The notes under the pieces are model-generated. The model had not been told where the DNA came from. It did not search any database and saw nothing but the letters and a program-made list of their open reading frames with translations. Positions 9,936 through 19,427 of a stretch of DNA of 57,067 nt are shown here, piece after piece (within the stretch, counting starts at the first letter, position 1; the number at the start of each line of letters is the position of its first letter). The translations under genes were made by a program, and so were the position numbers. The DNA comes from Nitrosomonas communis (GTDB lineage: Bacteria > Pseudomonadota > Gammaproteobacteria > Burkholderiales > Nitrosomonadaceae). The DNA lies in NCBI RefSeq assembly GCF_900114745.1, contig NZ_FOUB01000023.1, positions 1 through 57,067 on the forward strand, in the 5' to 3' direction.

Positions 9936-11957
9936 TTATATAATTCTTTTCACAGCCTCAATGACGTTTTCGACAGTGAAACCAAAGTATTTAAATAATA
10001 CTTCAGCAGGAGCTGATTCTCCGAAAGTGTCGATGCCAATGATTTCTCCCTCAAATCCGACATATTTATACCAGTAATCTGCCACACCCGCTTCTACTGC
10101 AACTCGGTTAATGCTTGTTGGCAGTACACTTTCCTTATATGCTTGGTCTTGGCGATCAAACAGGTTAGTGCATGGCATGGATACTACACGTACCTGAATA
10201 CCTTCGGCAGATAATGCTTTTTGCGCAGCCATGGCCAGCGCCACTTCTGATCCGGTTGCGATAATAATTGCTTGTGGGTTGCCATCAGCGGCTTCAGATA
10301 AGATATAGGCTCCTTTATCGATTAGTTTGACAGTTTCCGCATCTCTTTTCTGGAAAGGCAAATTTTGACGACTAAAAATAAGTGTCGTTGGTCCATTTTT
10401 GCGTTCAATTGCACGCGCCCAGGCTATAGTTGATTCAATCGTATCACAGGGTCGCCATACATCCATATTAGGTATCAAGCGTAACGTTGCCGTTTGCTCT
10501 ATCGGTTGATGTGTCGGACCATCCTCACCTAGACCAATTGAATCATGAGTAAATACAAAAATGTTACGGATTTTCATTAAAGCTGCCATGCGTAAAGCAT
10601 TGCGGGCATATTCTGAGAACATCAGAAATGTGCCGCCGTAAGGAATGATACCGCCATGTAACGATAAGCCGTTCATAATGGCGCTCATACCAAATTCACG
10701 CACACCATAATAAATATAATTCCCGCCGGTTTCTGCACTTACTCCTTTTGAGCCAGACCATTGCGTCAGATTTGAACCAGCTAAATCCGCCGACCCTCCG
10801 ACCAGTTCCGGTAAAATAGGAGCTAATCCTTCAATTGCATTCTGTGATGCTTTTCTCGTCGCAATCGTCTCTTCTTTCGCGTTAACGCGATTTATAACAC
10901 TGTTAACATGCTCTGGCCAGTTAGCTGGTAATTCCCCAGCCATACGGCGTTTAAATTCGGCTGCTTCTTCAGGATATTTCTTTTCATACTCTGCAAACTT
11001 GTTATTCCATTCACTTTCTAGTTTTTGACCTTTTGCGCGAGCATCCCATGCATCATAGACTTCTTGAGGAATCTGAAAGGGAAGATGATGCCACCCAATA
11101 TGAGGTCGTGTAGCCGCAATTTCTTCTTCCCCTAATGCTGCGCCATGAACTGCATGTGTATCGGCTTTATTGGGAGAACCCATTCCAATAACGGTTTTAC
11201 AGCAAATCATCGAGGGTTTGTTTGGAACTTTTTTAGCAGATTCGATAGCGGCTTCAATGGCATCTGGATCATGACCATTTACATTTGGCACAACATGCCA
11301 TCCATATGCTTCAAAGCGTTTAGGCGTATCGTCAGTAAACCAGCCTTCCACATGCCCATCAATTGAAATTCCGTTATCATCATAAAAACAGATGAGCTTA
11401 CCCAGCCCGAGTGTGCCCGCCAGAGAGCATGCCTCATGTGAAATACCTTCCATCAAGCATCCATCGCCAAGAAACACATAGGTATAGTGATTAACAATAT
11501 CAAAACCAGGACGATTGAATTCTTGCGCAAGAATTTTTTCAGCCAGTGCCATACCCACAGCATTGGTAATACCCTGACCTAAAGGCCCTGTTGTTGTTTC
11601 TACCCCTGGCGTATAGCCATATTCTGGATGTCCGGGAGTTTTGGAATGAAGTTGTCGAAAATTCTTAATATCTTCAATTGACACATCATAACCAGTCAAA
11701 TGTAAGAGCGCATAAATCAACATGGAACCATGCCCATTGGACAAAACAAAGCGGTCACGGTCAGCCCATCCGGGGTTATTTGGATTATGACGCAAATGAT
11801 GAATCCAAAGCACTTCTGCAATTTCCGCCATACCCATAGGCATGCCGGGATGACCTGATTTAGCTTTTTCTACTGCGTCCATCGCCAAGGCACGAATAGC
11901 ACTCGTCAAATTCTTGAATACTGGCGCGTTAAAATCCTCAAATGCTCCCATCTTCAC
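9936..11957 (-). CDS. tkt: Transketolase
   Basis: Thiamine-diphosphate enzyme moving two-carbon units between sugar phosphates in the Calvin and pentose phosphate pathways. The 673-residue product has [34 protein letters not shown], the cofactor-binding [22 protein letters not shown], the glutamate-containing region FGMSAIMNG and [17 protein letters not shown]. The start is either MKMG at 11957 or MGAF at 11951. First gene of the tkt-gap-pgk-pyk-fba run, 146 bp after ntrX, so it probably has its own promoter in that gap. Confidence 0.96.
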   Translation of the reverse strand: MKMGAFEDFNAPVFKNLTSAIRALAMDAVEKAKSGHPGMPMGMAEIAEVLWIHHLRHNPNNPGWADRDRFVLSNGHGSMLIYALLHLTGYDVSIEDIKNFRQLHSKTPGHPEYGYTPGVETTTGPLGQGITNAVGMALAEKILAQEFNRPGFDIVNHYTYVFLGDGCLMEGISHEACSLAGTLGLGKLICFYDDNGISIDGHVEGWFTDDTPKRFEAYGWHVVPNVNGHDPDAIEAAIESAKKVPNKPSMICCKTVIGMGSPNKADTHAVHGAALGEEEIAATRPHIGWHHLPFQIPQEVYDAWDARAKGQKLESEWNNKFAEYEKKYPEEAAEFKRRMAGELPANWPEHVNSVINRVNAKEETIATRKASQNAIEGLAPILPELVGGSADLAGSNLTQWSGSKGVSAETGGNYIYYGVREFGMSAIMNGLSLHGGIIPYGGTFLMFSEYARNALRMAALMKIRNIFVFTHDSIGLGEDGPTHQPIEQTATLRLIPNMDVWRPCDTIESTIAWARAIERKNGPTTLIFSRQNLPFQKRDAETVKLIDKGAYILSEAADGNPQAIIIATGSEVALAMAAQKALSAEGIQVRVVSMPCTNLFDRQDQAYKESVLPTSINRVAVEAGVADYWYKYVGFEGEIIGIDTFGESAPAEVLFKYFGFTVENVIEAVKRII

Positions 11958-12103
11958 TATCCCTTAAAAAATTCAAAAAACAGAATATCCATCTTCCGCG
12001 CCACATGACAACAAAAGTTGGCAAAAACCAATATTATCTCCTAAGACGAAGTGCTCTACAACATCGATTTATTGATTACTCAAACATAGTTTTTGTTGTT
12101 ATT

Positions 12104-13366
12104 TCAACTATTCTGGTTACGCAATTTAATACCCAATGCCTTTATCTTACGATAAAGATGCGTGCGCTCCAACCCTGCACGCTCGGCAACACGTGTCATA
12201 TTACCGCCTTCTTGGTCAATCAGTTTTTCGAAATAATTTTTCTCAAATAAATCTCGTGCTTCACGCAAAGACACATTTAAAGGTATATCCGGCGCAATTG
12301 ATATAGCTGTCGATAAAGGAGGGGCTAAAGTCTGTTGCACAAGCTCTGCTGAAATTTCACTACTGGTACAAGTTAAAGCTAGCGAATGTATCACACTTGT
12401 CAATTGAGCCAGATTACCCGGCCAATCATAGTTGCGTAGCGTATTCAATGCAGCTGTACTAAAGTGAATGAAGGGTGCTTCACCTGATTCAATATAATTT
12501 GAGAGTATTTGGTTAGCTAGCTCGGGAATGTCTTCACGATGCATTCTAAGAGACGGGACACTGATACAAAGACTGCTTAATATCTCGTATAACTTAGGAT
12601 TATAAATACCTTGCGCAGTTAATTCTGCCAAGGGCAAAGTCGTGGCACACACTAGGCGCACATTATATTTCTCTAATTTATTCAAGAGCAGAAGCAATCC
12701 TTTTTGTTCTAATTTATTGAGATCGCCAATTTCTCTAAGAAATAATAAACCATCCTTTGCTTGCTCAAGTAAATTGAGTGGATTTTCTGCGAGAAAAGAA
12801 AATGATTCCGGCTCAACCCATGGAGTATTAATATGATGCAAGAAATGCGCACAATGCTCTATTCCCACACCTGGCTCCCCCATGAACAGTACAGGCACTT
12901 TCAAATTAGTTATTTGCTCGAGTTTCTTTTTTAATTCTGTAATTAAAGCTCCCCGACCCAGACTCACCAGGGAAAAAGTCGGAATTGGCTTACTTTGCCC
13001 GCCACGTAAAGCTTGCCCAACAGTGCTAAGTAATTTTTGCAAAGGTATGGGTTTTTCAAGGTAACCCACAGCTCCAATACGCGTTGCTTCTACTGCAGTA
13101 TCAATGGTACCGTGTCCAGACATCATTATAACTGGCATGGTAAGCAATCCACTATTGGCCCAATCTTTAAGTAATGTTATGCCATCTGTATCTGGCATCC
13201 AGATATCCAAAAGTACCAAGTCGGGGCGAGTTTGATTACGCCAATTGCGAGCTTGTTCTGCATTTTCTGCCAAAGCTACTTGATATCCTTCATCATTTAA
13301 AATTTCGGATAAGAGCTCGCGTATGCCAACTTCATCATCAACAACAAGAATCGTATTGTTGGCCAT
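12104..13366 (-). CDS. ntrX: NtrX-like response regulator with degenerate AAA+ domain
   Basis: Partner regulator of the NtrY kinase encoded just upstream. The receiver domain is intact (acidic DDE near residues 10-12, phospho-acceptor D54 in VLLDIWMPD, K105 in LEKP). The central sigma-54-type AAA+ domain is degraded: the Walker A position reads GEPGVGIE (about 163-170) without the GK[ST], the Walker B reads GLLFLREIGD with Arg instead of Asp, and no GAFTGA loop is present. The C-terminal Fis-type HTH is intact (NMTRVAERAGLERTHLYRKIKALGI). It is probably a DNA-binding regulator that does not activate sigma-54 polymerase. The ATG at 13366 (MANNTILVVDD) is chosen, with GGAGGG 13 nt upstream; an in-frame ATG lies at 13402. 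Confidence 0.87.
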   Translation of the reverse strand: MANNTILVVDDEVGIRELLSEILNDEGYQVALAENAEQARNWRNQTRPDLVLLDIWMPDTDGITLLKDWANSGLLTMPVIMMSGHGTIDTAVEATRIGAVGYLEKPIPLQKLLSTVGQALRGGQSKPIPTFSLVSLGRGALITELKKKLEQITNLKVPVLFMGEPGVGIEHCAHFLHHINTPWVEPESFSFLAENPLNLLEQAKDGLLFLREIGDLNKLEQKGLLLLLNKLEKYNVRLVCATTLPLAELTAQGIYNPKLYEILSSLCISVPSLRMHREDIPELANQILSNYIESGEAPFIHFSTAALNTLRNYDWPGNLAQLTSVIHSLALTCTSSEISAELVQQTLAPPLSTAISIAPDIPLNVSLREARDLFEKNYFEKLIDQEGGNMTRVAERAGLERTHLYRKIKALGIKLRNQNS

Positions 13367-13456
13367 TATATTGTAATTACCCTCCCCAGAACTGGAATGC
13401 AACTAATGCTTTGTAGCATTATTATCAAGTCAACAACGTAAATACTATTTTCTATA

Positions 13457-15628
13457 TCATGTTACTTGAAGAGGAATCGATATAGGGCGATCAGATAATA
13501 ATCTTGGTAAGACAATGATGATCTTGGCTCCGTGTGGTTGGATGTTTTCGATTTGGATTGTACCATTATGTTCATTAATAATTTTCTTGACAATCGGCAG
13601 TCCGAGACCCGTACCTTTTACTTTGGTCGTTACATAGGGTTCAAATGCCTGCGCTTTAATTTGCTCTGCAAATCCCTTGCCATTATCGCTTACGCTGAAC
13701 TGAACACTATGAGGGAGTGTTTCGGTTCGCACTGTGATCGTAGGCTCTACTACATCAACCAAAGCGTCCTGAGCATTTTGCAGCAAATTATGTATAACTT
13801 GCCTTAACCTTGTTGGATCTCCGCGAATTAATGAAGGATCAACGCTCAATTCTAAATTAATTTTTGGACTATGACTGCGACCTGATTGAGTATTTGCAGT
13901 CTCATATAAGGCAAGTACTTCACGTATCAACCTATTAAAATCGAGCTGGTACAATTCCAGTTCAGGTATGCGTGCATATTCGCTAAATTCATTGACCATC
14001 TTCTTAAGTGCTTCGACCTGATTGACAATTGTTTCAGTAGAGCGCTGTAGAATTTTTGCATCCTGCCCAGTTAATTTTTCCATTAATTTATGCTGCATAC
14101 GTTCTGCAGAAAGTTGGATAGGTGTTAAAGGATTTTTGATTTCATGAGCAAGTCGACGTGCAACCTCACCCCATGCGACTGTGCGCTGAACTTGTAGTAA
14201 GCTGGTAATATCATCAAATACCACAACACCTCCTCCAGTCACTTGAGGCAAGTGTGACCCTCGAAGAAGCAAAACTTGATCTTTATTTTCACTAAAATGT
14301 AATACTTGACGTTGCCACTCTCCCATTTCCGCGGAATTGAATCCTATCCGTATTTCTGTTGCGAGCATACGCAATTTCGATTCTTTTTCTGCACACTCTT
14401 CAATCGTTAACCCTACCAGATTAGTCAACGGAATCTGTAGAATTTGCTCAGCACTATGATTGACAGTACTGATGCGTAACTTTTCATCAAACACCATCAC
14501 GCCAGAAGAAAGATTAGCCAATATACTTTCAAGATAAGCCCGGGCATTTTCGATCTCCTGCTGATTCCGTTGCGCGGTAGCACGTGCTACTTCAAGCTGC
14601 TCAGTCATGAGATTAAAAGATTCTGTCAGTATGCCAAGTTCGTCGTTACTTTGCACAGAATGGCGTCTACTAAAATCTCCTTGTGCTACAGCTCTTGTTC
14701 CCTCAGCCAACATACCCAACGGTGCGCTTAATTTTTCACTAATAAGGAATGCGGCAGCAAGAGCAGAAAAAAGGGCTAAAAATAATGCCAATGTTAATGT
14801 TACGCCATAAAGTCGAGTCAACCCATGGCGAGATAATGTTAATTCTTGGTAATTGCGATACCCTGTTTGAACAATCTCGGCATTCTCCGCGAGTAATCGG
14901 GGCACTTGCTGCAAAACTTGCAATACACGGATATCATCATCAAGATTTAATACATTCACGGGAACGAGTACTCGCAAATACAGCCCATTACCAGGAATAG
15001 ATTCCACTGCACTATAGCTCTTCTGCATTCGGATATGCCGCATAGCGACAGCGTTGGGTATTTCTGGAAACAGCGCCATGTCATCTATGCTTGAAAAAGC
15101 AATTGCTTTACCTTCTTGGTTAAACAATGTTGCTTCTTGTATCTGTGACTGAACCAATAACTGATTCAATGCTGACAATGGCATTATAGGTGATTCAGAT
15201 AATGTTAATGCAGTAGCCTTGGCTTTTTTCTCGAGCTCTTCAAGTAAATTGTCAAGCATGGTTTGCCCTAAATTTAATCCACCTTCTAATGCCTCATCGA
15301 CTTTGACATCAAACCAGGATTCGATACTTTTCCCTAAAAACTGGACTGAAATACCATACACCAGGGCTCCTGGAAGAATAGCCATCAATGAAAAAACCAT
15401 CAGTAAGCGAAGTGCGAGTTTAGAGCCAAATACCCCTGATTTTAGCCTCCTGTTTAACCTCCATAGCAAGAGCCCTACAACTATCAGCAAAAATAATACA
15501 AAAATCACATTAAAGCCAATCAGCCAGCGGTAAACACGCTCAAGAAATTCAGTATTAGCACCCGCTGTTGCCAGCAAAAACAGCATGACCACGCTAAGCC
15601 CCGTAATTATGATGATGAGGTACTTCAT
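13457..15628 (-). CDS. ntrY: NtrY-like sensor histidine kinase
   Basis: Inner-membrane kinase of 723 residues predicted to phosphorylate NtrX. The first 100 residues hold hydrophobic segments (the start, about 35-55 and about 70-95). A periplasmic domain and a further membrane segment near 280-300 (LYGVTLTLALFLALF) follow. Then come HAMP (ALAAAFLISEKLSAPLGMLAEGTRAVAQGDFS), a PAS domain near 370-470, HisKA with the phospho-acceptor His near 495 in LAHEIKNPLTPIQ, and an HATPase domain with NLLQNAQDA, SDNGKGF and GTGLGLPI. Its stimulus is unknown; in the family it is tied to nitrogen or redox state. It lies 9 bp after the DUF4390 gene. Confidence 0.92.
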   Translation of the reverse strand: MKYLIIIITGLSVVMLFLLATAGANTEFLERVYRWLIGFNVIFVLFLLIVVGLLLWRLNRRLKSGVFGSKLALRLLMVFSLMAILPGALVYGISVQFLGKSIESWFDVKVDEALEGGLNLGQTMLDNLLEELEKKAKATALTLSESPIMPLSALNQLLVQSQIQEATLFNQEGKAIAFSSIDDMALFPEIPNAVAMRHIRMQKSYSAVESIPGNGLYLRVLVPVNVLNLDDDIRVLQVLQQVPRLLAENAEIVQTGYRNYQELTLSRHGLTRLYGVTLTLALFLALFSALAAAFLISEKLSAPLGMLAEGTRAVAQGDFSRRHSVQSNDELGILTESFNLMTEQLEVARATAQRNQQEIENARAYLESILANLSSGVMVFDEKLRISTVNHSAEQILQIPLTNLVGLTIEECAEKESKLRMLATEIRIGFNSAEMGEWQRQVLHFSENKDQVLLLRGSHLPQVTGGGVVVFDDITSLLQVQRTVAWGEVARRLAHEIKNPLTPIQLSAERMQHKLMEKLTGQDAKILQRSTETIVNQVEALKKMVNEFSEYARIPELELYQLDFNRLIREVLALYETANTQSGRSHSPKINLELSVDPSLIRGDPTRLRQVIHNLLQNAQDALVDVVEPTITVRTETLPHSVQFSVSDNGKGFAEQIKAQAFEPYVTTKVKGTGLGLPIVKKIINEHNGTIQIENIQPHGAKIIIVLPRLLSDRPISIPLQVT

Positions 15629-15637
15629 AGATGCTCT

Positions 15638-16282
15638 TTATAGTAGGTTCTTATGGGGTGCAGGCAATTTGATACGCCATTCCTTTTTTTCTGAACTTAG
15701 ATTCCAATCTTTTGAACTAAACCATTCCAATTGAAATGGTTTGGCTAATCGAGAAATATCCAGCCATACTTGCAAAGTGGCGATATATTCTACATCCTGT
15801 TTCAGTGTGGACTTCATTTCAATAGGAACATTATGTTGCTTTCCCAATGTCTGGAGTGCTTCTTGCAGCGTGTCAAATCCTTGTGGCACCATTCGATTAC
15901 CACTCAAACGATATTGCCGGGTGAGCGCATGATAACTCAACTCTATACGCTGTTTACTGCGAGCCACCTCCTCATCTAGCCAATACCAATGACTATCTAT
16001 GAGCGTGAATTTTGATACAAAATAAAGTATGATGCCTTTTTCTAAGGCTTGCTCTAAAGTATTGTTGAGTGTGATATCGGCATCAAGATTTATTTGGTAA
16101 CCTTTGTCTACTGCTTCCAGAGTAAACGATTTTATCTCTATTCCACCTCCACCTTCGCCCCGAGCTGGTGCTGCTAATAATAGCAGCGAAATAAGTAACA
16201 TTGTCGCCATCATCTGCAACAATATTTTAAGTCGTAGTGTTCTATCAAGTCTTACAAAGCAAGGCATAAAAAAAGCCGTCAT
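15638..16282 (-). CDS. DUF4390 domain-containing protein
   Basis: Predicted exported protein of the DUF4390 family, function unknown. From the chosen ATG at 16282 it has a positively charged start, a hydrophobic segment (MMATMLLISLLLLAAPARG) and a likely cleavage after the Ala-Arg-Gly region. The beta-rich body includes YQINLDADITL and the terminal WRIKLPAP. The start overlaps the end of rsmB by 38 bp, a typical translational coupling; a more upstream ATG at 16348 would overlap further. It sits between rsmB and ntrY, an arrangement I know from betaproteobacteria. A link to NtrYX sensing is inference. Confidence 0.78.
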   Translation of the reverse strand: MTAFFMPCFVRLDRTLRLKILLQMMATMLLISLLLLAAPARGEGGGGIEIKSFTLEAVDKGYQINLDADITLNNTLEQALEKGIILYFVSKFTLIDSHWYWLDEEVARSKQRIELSYHALTRQYRLSGNRMVPQGFDTLQEALQTLGKQHNVPIEMKSTLKQDVEYIATLQVWLDISRLAKPFQLEWFSSKDWNLSSEKKEWRIKLPAPHKNLL

Positions 16283-17519
16283 GTGAAGAACTTGGCAGCA
16301 ACTGCCCATTAACCATATCAGAATGCGAAAGAGGTAGTAAACGAGCATCTTGATGCGATTTTAGAAATTCCTTAATTAAAATCAAATTTTCTTCATGGAA
16401 AATAGAGCAAGTTATATACAGCAATTTTCCTTCTCTTTTCAGAATTTTCCACAAAGTGTTGAGAATACTCTCTTGGTTGCTTGCAAAAATGGATAGATCA
16501 GTTTGCCGCCGCAACCATTTAATATCAGGATGACGACTGACTACGCCCGATGCACTACAGGGTACATCAGCCAGAATTCGGTCAAATGTTTGCCCATCCC
16601 ACCATTCTGAAGGATAAAGCGCATCCCCACATACCAGACGATGAGGTTCATTCCCGAGTCGCTCAAAATTTTCTGCTACACGCATAAGTCTCTGCGCATT
16701 ACTATCAAGCGCAGTCAATTTTATTGGCGCTAATTCCATTAAATGTGTGCTCTTTCCCCCTGGCGCTGCACAAGCATCTAATACGTGCATACCTTCATGC
16801 ACATCCAGTAAAGGTGCAGCCAACTGAGCGCCTGCATCTTGTATTGATACCAAACCTTCCTCAAATCCTGGAAGCTTCTCTATTGGCAATGGCTGCGCCA
16901 ACTTCAATGCGGCATACCATATTAAATCAGCTTCAATACCGTGCTCCTCAAGCATTTTTTGGTATGCTTTAACTCCGATTTTCCGGACGTTAACTCGTAA
17001 TGTCATTGAAGGATGCTGATTGCTTGCATTCAGAATAGTTTTATAATGGTTAGGGTATTGTTTACGTAGTTTATCAACCCACCACTGTGGATGGGAATAT
17101 TTCCCAACATCATTATTAATTTGCTCACATAATACAGAGCTATTGCGTATAAAATTCCGCAAGACAGCGTTAACTAATCCTGGTGCGCCTCGTTTATTAC
17201 TTAAAATGCGGGCAGTAGAAACAGCATGATCAACAATTGCATAGGAAGGCGCTTTGCTGTATTGCAGCTGATATAAACTTACCAATAGTAAGTAGCGCAG
17301 TTTAAGATCTTGTAGTGTTTTATCTAATAATAAATTAAGCAATGCATTAAGTTGCCCGTAATAACGTAGCACTCCATAGCTCAAATCCTGAATGGCGCCT
17401 TGCTGTTGATGAGAAAGAGGCAGATTCGATTGCCATATTTCCTGTAAAACCTCCGTTAGATTTTTGCCTGCAAGAACACGCCTTATAGCGATTACAGCGA
17501 GGTGCTGAGCTTTAATCAT
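16245..17519 (-). CDS. rsmB: 16S rRNA (cytosine-967-C5)-methyltransferase
   Basis: SAM-dependent enzyme making m5C967 in 16S rRNA. The N-terminal NusB-like RNA-binding domain (about residues 1-140) is followed by the methyltransferase domain with DACAAPGGKSTHL (SAM binding), the catalytic motif ADVPCSASGVVSRHPDIKW and the second catalytic cysteine in LYITCSIF. The ATG at 17519 (MIKAQHLAVIAI) is chosen: the open frame runs further upstream, but that part overlaps fmt and looks unlike the family. It begins 8 bp after the fmt stop, so they are one operon. Confidence 0.93.
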   Translation of the reverse strand: MIKAQHLAVIAIRRVLAGKNLTEVLQEIWQSNLPLSHQQQGAIQDLSYGVLRYYGQLNALLNLLLDKTLQDLKLRYLLLVSLYQLQYSKAPSYAIVDHAVSTARILSNKRGAPGLVNAVLRNFIRNSSVLCEQINNDVGKYSHPQWWVDKLRKQYPNHYKTILNASNQHPSMTLRVNVRKIGVKAYQKMLEEHGIEADLIWYAALKLAQPLPIEKLPGFEEGLVSIQDAGAQLAAPLLDVHEGMHVLDACAAPGGKSTHLMELAPIKLTALDSNAQRLMRVAENFERLGNEPHRLVCGDALYPSEWWDGQTFDRILADVPCSASGVVSRHPDIKWLRRQTDLSIFASNQESILNTLWKILKREGKLLYITCSIFHEENLILIKEFLKSHQDARLLPLSHSDMVNGQLLPSSSHDGFFYALLCKT

Positions 17520-17527
17520 TTCCCGAG

Positions 17528-18469
17528 TTAGCAGTCCATCACAGTAGAAAAAAACTGACCTGATTGTAAACAATGCCCCACCAGAAATTCTGCGATAGGC
17601 ATTTTTTTTCCTCCAGGTTTTTGCACAACCTCTAGAATCAGTGCTCCCCTTCCACAAGCCACAACAACCCCCCCACTGCCGGTCGTAATAATTTCTCCTG
17701 CTTTGCCAGAAGTATTTTTTACAGCTTTAGCTTGCCATATTTTCAATAAATTACCTTGGAAGTACGTATAAGCTCCCGGATAAGAGTTAAAAGCACGAAT
17801 ACTTCGATTAATTTGAACCGCATCCATTCGCCAGTCAATTTCTGCTTCTTTTTTTTGGATTTTTGCAGCATAGCAAGCCAGTGTTTCATCCTGGGGAGTC
17901 GCTATCAATTTACCGAGCTGCATTAATTCTAATGCTTCGACAATACTCTGGGCGCCTAAATCAGCAAGTTTATCGTGAAGAGTTTGCGCCGTATCCTCAG
18001 CGTCAACAGGAATATGACGCTGCAGTAACATATCACCAGTATCAAGCCCCTCGTCCATTTGCATAATAGTAATACCCGTTTCCTGGTCACCTGCTAATAT
18101 GGATCGTTGAATAGGCGCTGCACCTCGCCAGTGAGGTAAGAGGGAGGCGTGAATGTTCAAGCAACCATAATGTGGAATTTTTAAAACTTCTTTGGGTAGA
18201 ATTAATCCATACGCAGCGACAATCATCACATCTGCATTAAATGCTTTTAATTGAGTATGAATGGCTTCCGATTTTAATGTAAGCGGCTGCAACAAAGGAA
18301 TATCATATGCCAGCGCAACTTTTTTTACGTCACTTACTTGGGTTTTCATTCCGCGCCCTGCCGGACGATCTGGTTGAGTCAACACTAATATGATCTGATA
18401 TTCAGCACTCAGCAAAGAAGTCAATGCTTTGGCGGCAAAAACTGGTGTACCAGCAAAAATAATTCTCAT
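17528..18469 (-). CDS. fmt: Methionyl-tRNA formyltransferase
   Basis: Formylates initiator Met-tRNA using 10-formyl-tetrahydrofolate. The 313 residues begin MRIIFAGTPVFAAKAL, contain the formyltransferase motif with the catalytic Asn/His/Asp region (CLNIHASLLPHWRGAAPIQ and EGLDTGDML), and end in the OB-like C-terminal tRNA-binding domain. Length is typical. It is downstream of def on the same strand (66 bp gap), the usual def-fmt pairing that installs and later removes the formyl group. Confidence 0.95.
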   Translation of the reverse strand: MRIIFAGTPVFAAKALTSLLSAEYQIILVLTQPDRPAGRGMKTQVSDVKKVALAYDIPLLQPLTLKSEAIHTQLKAFNADVMIVAAYGLILPKEVLKIPHYGCLNIHASLLPHWRGAAPIQRSILAGDQETGITIMQMDEGLDTGDMLLQRHIPVDAEDTAQTLHDKLADLGAQSIVEALELMQLGKLIATPQDETLACYAAKIQKKEAEIDWRMDAVQINRSIRAFNSYPGAYTYFQGNLLKIWQAKAVKNTSGKAGEIITTGSGGVVVACGRGALILEVVQKPGGKKMPIAEFLVGHCLQSGQFFSTVMDC

Positions 18470-18535
18470 GGAAAAAACTTCAGATCAACATAATCATTTC
18501 TTGGAAAGAAAAAGATTCAGGCAAGACATAGTAAA

Positions 18536-19042
18536 TTAAGATTTGGCATCACGTTGTCGCTTTCTTAATTTTGATCGAATTCGTGACTGCTTTAGTTGTG
18601 ACAAATATTCAATAAATACCTTACCCATCAAATGATCCATCTCATGCTGGATACATATTGCAAACAAACTACTAGCATCAAGTTCAAACAGATCGCCATT
18701 CAGATTCATTGCTCTAACAGAAATATTTTCAGCTCGTTTTACTTTCTCGAAAATTCCGGGTACTGACAAGCATCCTTCCTGATAATCAAATTCTCCCTCG
18801 CTTGCAATAATTTCCGGATTAATGAAAACATGAAGCTGATCACGAGTTTCGGAAACATCAATAACAATCACACGTTGATGCACATCAACCTGAGTCGCCG
18901 CCAAACCAATTCCAGCTGCGGCATACATAGTTTCGGTCATATTTTGAACGAGTACATGAATTTCATCGGTAATTGCCGATACAGGAGCTGCAACTTTATG
19001 CAGTCTTTCATCCGGGTATTGTAATATTTTCAGAATTGCCAT
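18536..19042 (-). CDS. def: Peptide deformylase
   Basis: Metallo-hydrolase that removes the formyl group from nascent N-terminal formyl-methionine. All three motifs are present in the 168-residue protein: [18 protein letters not shown] with the metal-ligand Cys, and HEMDH with the two metal-ligand His and catalytic Glu. The start [14 protein letters not shown] fits the family exactly. First gene of the def-fmt-rsmB-DUF4390-ntrYX run. Confidence 0.95.
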   Translation of the reverse strand: MAILKILQYPDERLHKVAAPVSAITDEIHVLVQNMTETMYAAAGIGLAATQVDVHQRVIVIDVSETRDQLHVFINPEIIASEGEFDYQEGCLSVPGIFEKVKRAENISVRAMNLNGDLFELDASSLFAICIQHEMDHLMGKVFIEYLSQLKQSRIRSKLRKRQRDAKS

Positions 19043-19162
19043 AGCAAACTAGCGTAATTCGGTTTAATAGATTCTGCTGTTAGATCGTAAGCTTTGGAAG
19101 CTGTTCAATTCAACTTAAAGATTCGTATCTAAATGAAAGCCTCTTTAACTATTAGAAACTAA

Positions 19163-19420
19163 ACCTAGATTCCTCAATTGATCGCTCGTTCTAGCATTAA
19201 TATTATGAGTACAAAAATCTTTTCGATAAGTTTTATTCTTTTCTTTCGGGTGTTTCGATTCCAGTGCGGATTGTGTAGTTTTGCAAGCACATGGCTCCGT
19301 TGCAGCTCCTTGGAATGGAACAGCCATTCTACGACGTTGCGCCTTGCCCTGTGGTTGCGCAACCATATACCATGCTACATACACCACGCTATTCCTTTCG
19401 TCCAAATGAGAAATCTAGGT
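19163..19420. mobile_element. About 258-bp MITE-like element upstream of the LysM gene
   Basis: The ends are inverted repeats: ACCTAGATTCCTCAATTG on the left and, inverted, ACCTAGATTTCTCATTTG on the right, two mismatches in 18. The element is flanked by TAA at 19160-19162 and 19421-19423. The CCTAGATT terminus resembles IS1380-family ends such as ISEcp1 (recalled, not searched). No transposase is recognisable inside; a 14-bp perfect palindrome TGGTTGCGCAACCA lies at 19352-19365. It fills most of the 385-bp gap between the divergent def and LysM genes. Confidence 0.62.
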
Positions 19421-19427
19421 TAAATCT

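Noticed and set aside
19178..19423. 81-codon plus-strand frame and overlapping minus-strand frames upstream of the LysM gene
   Set aside because: They lie inside the 258-bp inverted-repeat element and resemble no transposase or other protein I know.
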